Origin: an uncultured Prevotellaceae bacterium | GTDB taxonomy: Bacteria > Bacteroidota > Bacteroidia > Bacteroidales > Bacteroidaceae | Length of the DNA: 5,741 bases | Reading direction: 5' to 3' | Assembly (NCBI GenBank): GCA_958404085.1 | Contig: CATXZX010000145.1 | Coordinates: forward strand, 1-5,741 | Shown here: positions 1 through 5,741 of the stretch, in pieces | Layout: each line of letters opens with the position of its first letter | Numbering within the stretch: position 1 is the stretch's first letter | Notes under the pieces: model-generated | What the model was told of the DNA's origin: nothing | Databases searched by the model: none | What the model saw: the letters and a program-made list of their open reading frames with translations, nothing else | Translations under genes and position numbers: made by a program

Positions 1-1
1 G

Positions 2-1342
<1,341 letters not shown>

Positions 1343-1348
1343 CAGACG

Positions 1349-1834
1349 ATGGGAAAACGGAATGCGATTCATAAAACGAATGTGGCGCGGTTGTTGGACT
1401 GCGCGGGCGTTTCCTATGAGTTGGTGGCTTACGAGGTCGATGAATCGGACTTGAGTGCGGTACATGTGGCCGAGAGCCTGGGAGAAAACGTGGACCAGGT
1501 GTTCAAAACCATTCTGCTGAGCGGGGACAGGACGGGCTATTTTGTGTGCGTGGTGCCCGGAGGACAGGAAATAGACCTGAAGCTGGCGGCCAAAGCAAGC
1601 GGAAACAAGAAATGCGAGGTTGTGCCGCTGAAAAATCTCTTGCCTGTGACCGGATACATCCGGGGGGCTTGTTCGCCCATCGGCATGAAAAAGACATTTC
1701 CGACCTATATCCACGAGACGGCACAGTTGTTCGACTTCATCTATGTGAGTGCCGGAATACGCGGCGTGCAGTTGAAGATAGCTCCCTCGGACTTGTTGGC
1801 CCAGGTGCCTGCGGTGTATGCCGCCCTGTGTTAG
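1349..1834 (+). CDS. ybaK: YbaK/EbsC-family aminoacyl-tRNA deacylase (Cys-tRNA(Pro)/Cys-tRNA(Cys) type)
   Basis: This 161-residue protein matches the length and motifs of the YbaK/EbsC family, cytoplasmic trans-editing enzymes that hydrolyse mischarged tRNA, classically Cys-tRNA(Pro) made by prolyl-tRNA synthetase. Visible hallmarks are the conserved lysine in VFKT (Lys53, equivalent to the essential lysine of YbaK), the stretch GQEIDLKLAAKASGNKK (72-88), the substrate-pocket segment GYIRGACSPIGMKK (102-115) and SAGIRGVQLKIAP (134-146). The ATG is 6 bases after the uvrA stop with no recognisable Shine-Dalgarno, as is common in Bacteroidetes; translational coupling or leaderless-like initiation is inferred. 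The family assignment is firm. The exact substrate is inferred, because the wider superfamily also includes ProX and the INS domain, which edit Ala-tRNA(Pro). Nothing in the sequence links its function to UvrA beyond the shared transcript. Confidence 0.93.
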   Translation: MGKRNAIHKTNVARLLDCAGVSYELVAYEVDESDLSAVHVAESLGENVDQVFKTILLSGDRTGYFVCVVPGGQEIDLKLAAKASGNKKCEVVPLKNLLPVTGYIRGACSPIGMKKTFPTYIHETAQLFDFIYVSAGIRGVQLKIAPSDLLAQVPAVYAALC

Positions 1835-1884
1835 AGTGAAACTAATTTAAAACAATTTATTTACCAATTAATTCTTAATTATTT
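1835..1884 (+). promoter_or_regulatory. AT-rich leader upstream of the peptide transporter gene
   Basis: These 50 bases between the ybaK stop and the transporter ATG contain only 7 G or C, against roughly even base composition in the flanking genes. There is no purine-rich Shine-Dalgarno; A/T-rich, unstructured leaders are the usual initiation context in Bacteroidetes. The closest match to the Bacteroides -7 element (TAnnTTTG) inside the leader is TAATTTAA at 1843-1850, which lacks the final TG and has no TTTG at the expected -33 distance. A separate promoter is therefore possible but not shown. The gap could equally be an internal spacer in a uvrA-ybaK-transporter operon. An A/T-only inverted repeat (1866-1871 with 1875-1880) is too weak to interpret. 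Confidence 0.35.
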
Positions 1885-3411
1885 ATGTTTGAAGGACAGC
1901 CGAAAGGCTTATACGCGTTAGCGCTGGCTAACACCGGCGAACGGTTTGGTTATTACACGATGTTGGCCGTGTTTGTTTTGTTCCTGAAAGCGAATTTCGG
2001 CTTTTCGCCTGAAGTTGCAGGAACCATTTATGGTACTTTCTTGGGATTGGTTTACTTCCTTCCTTTTGTTGGAGGAATCATGGCCGACAAGTTCGGCTAT
2101 GGCAAGATGGTAACAATCGGAATCATCATTATGTTTTTGGGTTACCTGTTCCTTTCCTTGCCGTTGGGTACAGGTGCGGCTGCCGTAACGGGCATGGGAG
2201 CGGCATTGTTGCTCATCAGTTGCGGTACGGGTCTGTTCAAGGGTAACTTGCAGGTTATGGTCGGAAATCTGTACGATACGCCGGAGTATGCCTCCAAGCG
2301 CGATTCCGCTTTCTCCATCTTCTATATGGCCATCAATATCGGCGCGCTTTTTGCTCCTACGGCTGCGGTAAAGATTATGGAGTATGCACAGAACACACTG
2401 GGTGTAAGCGAGGGAGACTCTTATCATTTCGCGTTTGCCGTAGCCTGCGTATCGCTGATTGTTTCCATTGCCATTTATTATTTCTTCCGCAGTACTTTCC
2501 GCCATGTGGAGGGAGGAAGCAAAGGTACAGATAAGACCCAGCAGACCGGCGAACAGAAAATCTCGGCCGCCGAGACCAAGGAACGCATCGTGGCTTTGTG
2601 TCTGGTGTTTGCCGTTGTGATATTCTTCTGGATGGCATTCCATCAGAATGGTCTGACATTGACTATGTTTGCCGACGAGTTTACGGCTAAGACTTCTACC
2701 GGACTGGAGAGTATGTCTTTTGATGTTACCAATTTGTTGCTTTGCATATTCATCGTGTATGCCCTGTTCTCCCTTGTACAGAGCAAGACCGGCAAGGGAA
2801 AAATCATATCGCTCGGAGTTATTGCGGTGGCAGTCTGCGGTTTGGTTTACAATTACAGCGTGTTGCCCGAGTCTACGGCCGTATCGGCTCCCATCTTCCA
2901 GCAGTTCAATCCTTGCTTCGTAGTGGCGTTGACTCCCGTATCTATTGCTTTGTTCGGCTATTTGGCAAAGAAGGGTAAAGAGCCGTCGGCACCGCGCAAA
3001 ATCGCGTTGGGTATGTTGGTTGCGGCCATCGGTTTCCTGATTATGGCTGTCGGTTCTTTCGGCCTGCCCAGTTCCGGAGAACAGGCTGCCGCGTCGGCTG
3101 CAGGAACCGCTACGCTTGTATCGCCCAACTGGCTGATATCTACTTATTTGGTGCTGACATTCGGCGAACTGCTGCTCTCGCCGATGGGAATATCGTTCGT
3201 TTCGAAAGTCGCTCCTCCCCAATACAAGGGAATGATGATGGGTGGCTGGTTTGTGGCTACGGCTATCGGTAACATGCTGACGGCTGTCGGCTCATTCCTG
3301 TGGGGAACTACATTGCCGTTGTGGCAAGTTTGGTGTGTATTCATCATCTTGTGCCTTGTTTCGGCCTTGTTCATGTTCTCTATCATGAAGAAGCTGGAAA
3401 AGGTTTGCTAA
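1885..3411 (+). CDS. POT/PTR2-family proton-dependent oligopeptide transporter
   Basis: A complete 508-residue inner-membrane protein of the major facilitator superfamily, POT branch, which imports di- and tripeptides with protons. It is mostly hydrophobic helices. Markers in order are the TM1 motif NTGERFGYY (16-24), MFS motif A GGIMADKFGYGK (63-74), the TM4 lysine in FKGN (Lys119), the PTR2 signature FSIFYMAINIGAL (143-155), a hydrophilic central loop (about 203-235), the TM7 motif FFWMAFHQNG (247-256), QQFNPCFVVALTP (339-351) and the TM10 motif FGELLLSPMGISF (426-438) with the substrate-site glutamate Glu428. The family's TM1 motif is ExxER; here the first acidic position is Asn16, while Glu19 and Arg20 are kept. 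The start is supported by the ERF motif lying about 20 residues from the N-terminus and by the AT-rich leader in front. A strong terminator begins 25 bases past the stop. Substrate range cannot be read from sequence. Confidence 0.95.
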   Translation: MFEGQPKGLYALALANTGERFGYYTMLAVFVLFLKANFGFSPEVAGTIYGTFLGLVYFLPFVGGIMADKFGYGKMVTIGIIIMFLGYLFLSLPLGTGAAAVTGMGAALLLISCGTGLFKGNLQVMVGNLYDTPEYASKRDSAFSIFYMAINIGALFAPTAAVKIMEYAQNTLGVSEGDSYHFAFAVACVSLIVSIAIYYFFRSTFRHVEGGSKGTDKTQQTGEQKISAAETKERIVALCLVFAVVIFFWMAFHQNGLTLTMFADEFTAKTSTGLESMSFDVTNLLLCIFIVYALFSLVQSKTGKGKIISLGVIAVAVCGLVYNYSVLPESTAVSAPIFQQFNPCFVVALTPVSIALFGYLAKKGKEPSAPRKIALGMLVAAIGFLIMAVGSFGLPSSGEQAAASAAGTATLVSPNWLISTYLVLTFGELLLSPMGISFVSKVAPPQYKGMMMGGWFVATAIGNMLTAVGSFLWGTTLPLWQVWCVFIILCLVSALFMFSIMKKLEKVC

Positions 3412-3436
3412 GAAACAGTTGAACATACGATAAAAC

Positions 3437-3479
3437 GAAACACTCCCGGTTCGGAACAGAAGCGAACCGGGAGTGTTTT
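3437..3479 (+). terminator. Intrinsic terminator of the peptide transporter transcript
   Basis: A perfect 16-base-pair stem (3438-3453 with 3463-3478), extendable by one G-T pair, closes a 9-base loop and ends in a short T-run (TTTTG at 3476-3480). The GC-rich core is CTCCCGGTTCG paired with CGAACCGGGAG. It starts 25 bases after the transporter stop. The left arm begins with AAAs preceded by AAAAC, so the minus strand also reads hairpin then TTT-C-GTTTTA. It may therefore stop leftward transcription too, although the minus-strand T-tract is interrupted. Confidence 0.9.
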
Positions 3480-3555
3480 GTGTATAAGGGGAGGAGAGAT
3501 AGCGCGGCGCACGGGCCTGATGTTTTGACTTTCGGGCCACCTAATTCGAATTGCA

Positions 3556-3581
3556 AGGTCCGGAGTACTGCTTCCGGACTT
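3556..3581. other. Small GC-rich hairpin between convergent genes
   Basis: GTCCGGA (3558-3564) is the exact reverse complement of TCCGGAC (3573-3579), with an 8-base loop; a G-T pair and an A-T pair extend the stem to 3556/3581. There is no T-run directly after it on either strand, so it is not a classical terminator by itself. It ends two bases before the palindrome array and may be part of the same structured 3' region. Its role is unknown. Confidence 0.45.
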
Positions 3582-3582
3582 C

Positions 3583-3654
3583 CGAAAAACTAGTCGCCGA
3601 CTAGAAAAAACTACTCGGCGACTAGGATTTTCTACTCGGCGACTAGTTTTTTCG
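3583..3654. repeat. Three 15-bp palindromes at 21-bp period with A/T spacers, forming one long hairpin
   Basis: Three 15-base units start exactly 21 bases apart. Unit 1 (3590-3604) is CTAGTCGCCGACTAG, a perfect 7+1+7 palindrome. Units 2 (3611-3625) and 3 (3632-3646) are both CTACTCGGCGACTAG, differing from unit 1 at two positions and themselves palindromic except for one pair. The 6-base spacers are AAAAAA and GATTTT, with GAAAAA before and TTTTTT after. Unit 1 plus its flanking A-runs (3583-3608) pairs with unit 3 plus its flanking T-runs (3628-3654), leaving one C-C mismatch (3601/3635) and one extra T; unit 2 sits in the loop. Units 1 and 2 can instead pair across a 6-base loop. Both strands read hairpin followed by a T-run of 5 or 6, so bidirectional termination is plausible. 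A dispersed REP-like or MITE-like element is the alternative; I do not recognise a named family. Confidence 0.85.
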
Positions 3655-3791
3655 TTTCAGCAGGGCGATGTCCTGAAAAAAGGGGCATACACTTGACTCG
3701 CGGAATATCTGCCTTTTGTGTGATTCCTTTTCATCACTGTTCGGCGGGATTCTGTAACCGAGTTTAAGGCACAAAGGGCTTGTGTCCGGGT

Positions 3792-5741
3792 TTATTGCGG
3801 AAAAGGCGTCTCACTGACGGGTGTGCCGTCTGAGGTGTAGATGTATGTTCCCGCCTTGCGGATTTCGATTTCTTTGTTGCCGAGGCGCAGGGAGACCGGT
3901 CCGTAGGCAGCTACGAAGTAGTGTTTCTTCAGGTATGCGGCCTGAACGGTTTCGTCATTCCGCAGAATCCGGAGACGCGAGGGATTGAACGCGGCAGTCC
4001 GCCTGGCGGTAGTGGCCGGGAGCAGGACGTATTGATATGAGGAGCGTTGCCGGGCCGGATGGTGCAGCGTGAGGGAGAATACGGAGCCTTCCGATTGGAA
4101 TTCGGGGGAATACATACCCATAAAGTCGTGCCATCTGCCGCTTCGCTTGTCGCAGCTCATCCGGCAGGAGTCGGCTTGCAGGATGATGTAGCCGGTCCGG
4201 TTATGGAAATACCGCCCTTTTCCGTCCTGCCATACGCTGTCGCGCAGTAGCGATTGCTCCACGGTCGTCAGCAGCGGGGCGGTACTGTCGGCCGCAATGT
4301 TACTACCGAGGCACAGGATGTAGTCTTCCGTGCAAATCCAGCACTTGTTTGCACGCAGTCCGTTGCGGTTGAGTTGCATGGCCGTGATGCCGGTCTTTCC
4401 GGCCGAACTTCCTCCGACCATGCGGCTGTGGTTCCTTGATTTTTTTCCCTGAATGCGGGGTATGGCGGCTTGGGCGTCGTACGTCGTGATGCCCGGAATG
4501 CGCCTCCAGTCCCACAGTGGAAACACGTTATGGTACTCGTCGCCACCGACATAGGTGTAGCAGGCGCCGTCAGCCATGTAGTAGCCGTTCAGGTTGTCTT
4601 CGTTTATCAGTTCCGTACCGATGATTCGGTCCGAGGCCATGCGTATGGAGGCCATCCAGTGCGGTGTCCGGTATACGGTCATGTCCGATTCTTCGAAATG
4701 CTTGTGTCCGGTAAACGAGTTTCGCCGCGCCGGATGGAGGAAGTTCTCGTCGATGAAACGTTTGATGAGGCATTTCTGGTCCGGGCGGCAGCTCTTCAGG
4801 AGCGAGGATGCGGCGAAAAGCGTAATGAGCCCTTTGTGGATGTCGGCATTGTGGAACAACTGGCGGTTGAGGCAGTTGATGTCCATGCGTCCGTTCCATA
4901 AAATCCACCGGTATCCCTCCAGCAGAAAAGAAACCAGAATGTCGAGTTGCCGGTCGCTCAGCTTTAAGGAAGTGCCGGCGAAGAGTTCGGCGTAGAAACT
5001 CATGTTGTTCAGAAAAGCAAGCCCATAGTTACCGAACTGTTGCTGTGGTCCGTGCTGGTGAAAGCTCCAGTCTTTTTGGATGCCTTCCGCCTGTCCAGCC
5101 ACGATTTCCGAGCAGATCGTGTCGCGGGCCTGCTGCATGAGCTGTGCGTCGTTCTCCAGCAAAGCGCGTATCAGGACGTTTCCGGTCAGCCATACTTTGT
5201 TTTGTCCGGTCATGCCGAAGCGGGAGTTTTTCATGAGCCGGATAGCTTCCGACAGCTCGTCTTTCGTCATTTCTTCCCTGAAGAGCAGAAATGCGGGGCC
5301 GAAAGTCCGCGGAATGCCTATCTGGTTGTACCACCAGTTCAGGCATTGCGGCTTTTGGGTGAACCAGAAGTTCAGGGCACGGTGTATGGCTTGTCCGGTA
5401 CGGGCATCCGGGTGGCCGAAGTGGTATTTGGCCAGCAGCAACGTGCGCTCGGCATGCTGTTTGGGTTCCCATCCCGAACGTTTTTTGTCCGCATAGTTGA
5501 TGTCAGTCCACGACCCGTCGGCTTTCTGCTTCTTCAGAATCTGTTCCACCTCCGTTGTCCGGATGGGGTAGAGGTGTTCCAGTTCTACTACGCTTTGGTC
5601 GCTGACTTCCGTTTCGTGTTCCATGTGGCCCAGCAATTCAAAGTATTTCTGTTTGTCATCGTCGGCGCCGACGGTCATGCGGACATACCTTTCTGTCAGC
5701 AGTCCGATTTCTTTGTTTGTCTGGGCGTGGAATGTACAGGC
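3792..5741 (-). CDS. Polysaccharide lyase family 8 (chondroitin AC/hyaluronan lyase type), 5' end outside window
   Basis: PL8 enzymes cleave uronic-acid polysaccharides (chondroitin sulfate, hyaluronan, xanthan) by beta-elimination, usually in the periplasm or at the cell surface. Numbering from the in-frame ATG at 5676-5678, visible features are an alpha-helical toroid half with the aromatic patch NWWYNQIG (114-121), TGQN with probable catalytic Asn160, SFHQHGPQQQFGNYG with His209 and Tyr218 nine residues apart, as in the His225/Tyr234 pair of Pedobacter heparinus chondroitinase AC, and Arg272 matching its Arg288. The beta-sandwich half has GGDEYHNVFPLWDWRRIPG (378-396) and a C-terminal domain with YQYVLLP (548-554). 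The frame stays open for 21 more codons to the window edge. These read CTFHAQTNKEIG, which looks like the end of a signal peptide, so the ATG is internal and the true start is probably a few to a few tens of codons further. The exact polysaccharide substrate is not determinable. Confidence 0.92.
   Translation of the reverse strand, partial: ACTFHAQTNKEIGLLTERYVRMTVGADDDKQKYFELLGHMEHETEVSDQSVVELEHLYPIRTTEVEQILKKQKADGSWTDINYADKKRSGWEPKQHAERTLLLAKYHFGHPDARTGQAIHRALNFWFTQKPQCLNWWYNQIGIPRTFGPAFLLFREEMTKDELSEAIRLMKNSRFGMTGQNKVWLTGNVLIRALLENDAQLMQQARDTICSEIVAGQAEGIQKDWSFHQHGPQQQFGNYGLAFLNNMSFYAELFAGTSLKLSDRQLDILVSFLLEGYRWILWNGRMDINCLNRQLFHNADIHKGLITLFAASSLLKSCRPDQKCLIKRFIDENFLHPARRNSFTGHKHFEESDMTVYRTPHWMASIRMASDRIIGTELINEDNLNGYYMADGACYTYVGGDEYHNVFPLWDWRRIPGITTYDAQAAIPRIQGKKSRNHSRMVGGSSAGKTGITAMQLNRNGLRANKCWICTEDYILCLGSNIAADSTAPLLTTVEQSLLRDSVWQDGKGRYFHNRTGYIILQADSCRMSCDKRSGRWHDFMGMYSPEFQSEGSVFSLTLHHPARQRSSYQYVLLPATTARRTAAFNPSRLRILRNDETVQAAYLKKHYFVAAYGPVSLRLGNKEIEIRKAGTYIYTSDGTPVSETPFPQ

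Larger units (their letters stand above)
3412..3791. other. Convergent intergenic region with several hairpins and no gene
   Basis: This 380-base gap lies between the 3' ends of the transporter (+) and the lyase (-), so it need hold no promoter for either. No open frame here has family features or a plausible start. It contains the terminator at 3437-3479, a 10-base palindrome AATTCGAATT (3543-3552), a hairpin at 3556-3581 and the palindrome array at 3583-3654, each apart from the palindrome listed separately. The last 137 bases (3655-3791) hold only a weak stem, 3768-3774 with 3780-3786 around a 5-base loop, which begins 5 bases beyond the lyase stop. On the minus strand that stem has an A-C mismatch and no following T-run, so it is a poor terminator. 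I see nothing else there. Confidence 0.75.

Noticed and set aside
1884..1891. TATGTTTG, an exact match to the Bacteroides -7 consensus TAnnTTTG
   Set aside because: It overlaps the transporter start codon, so a transcript from it would begin inside the gene, and there is no TTTG at the -33 distance. Probably chance.
1918..3222. Long open frame (434 codons) on the minus strand across the transporter gene
   Set aside because: It is the antisense shadow of a well-supported POT gene. The translation is rich in Arg, Gln, His and Ser with no domain, membrane segment or family motif.
3583..3654. CRISPR array interpretation of the three repeats
   Set aside because: The units are 15 bases with 6-base A/T spacers that are not unique sequences, there are only three copies, and no cas gene is present.
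3583..3654. Transposon end or attachment site interpretation
   Set aside because: No transposase or integrase is nearby, and I see no target-site duplication or matching second copy elsewhere in the window.
3768..3786. Hairpin just past the lyase stop as its intrinsic terminator
   Set aside because: The stem is short, carries an A-C mismatch on the transcribed minus strand and lacks a following T-run.
4470..4995. Overlapping plus-strand open frames inside the lyase gene
   Set aside because: They are antisense to conserved PL8 motifs, have no family resemblance and no initiation signals.

Overview
The window looks like chromosomal DNA from a mid-GC member of the Bacteroidales (Bacteroides or a close relative). 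Three observations support this. The translation starts lack a Shine-Dalgarno sequence and one follows an A/T-only-looking leader. The peptide transporter has the short N-terminus starting MFEGQPKGLYALALAN that I associate with Bacteroidetes POT proteins. A glycosaminoglycan-type polysaccharide lyase (PL8) sits nearby, which is typical of gut or host-associated Bacteroidetes. The genus cannot be fixed from this window.

Layout. Positions 2-1342 (+) hold the C-terminal half of UvrA, the damage-sensing ATPase of nucleotide excision repair. Six bases later, 1349-1834 (+) encodes a YbaK/EbsC-type aminoacyl-tRNA deacylase, almost certainly in the same transcript. A very AT-rich 50-base leader (1835-1884) precedes a complete POT-family (PTR2) peptide transporter at 1885-3411 (+). 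A strong intrinsic terminator at 3437-3479 closes this rightward group. From the other side, 3792-5741 (-) carries most of a PL8 polysaccharide lyase. Its 5' end, including most of the signal peptide, lies beyond the right edge of the window.

The 380-base gap between the two convergent genes (3412-3791) has no credible gene but is rich in structure. It contains the terminator, a small hairpin (3556-3581), and an array of three 15-base palindromes at an exact 21-base period (3583-3654), set in A/T hexamers. The array folds into one long imperfect hairpin and holds all the CTAG tetranucleotides I found in the window. It is the most unusual item here and the best candidate for a dispersed genomic repeat or an unusual two-way terminator.

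The genes do not form one pathway. uvrA and ybaK are housekeeping genes for DNA repair and translation quality control. The POT protein takes up small peptides across the inner membrane. The lyase probably degrades a uronic-acid polysaccharide (chondroitin sulfate or hyaluronan type) outside the cytoplasm. I found no evidence of a mobile element, CRISPR array, RNA gene or new multi-gene system.
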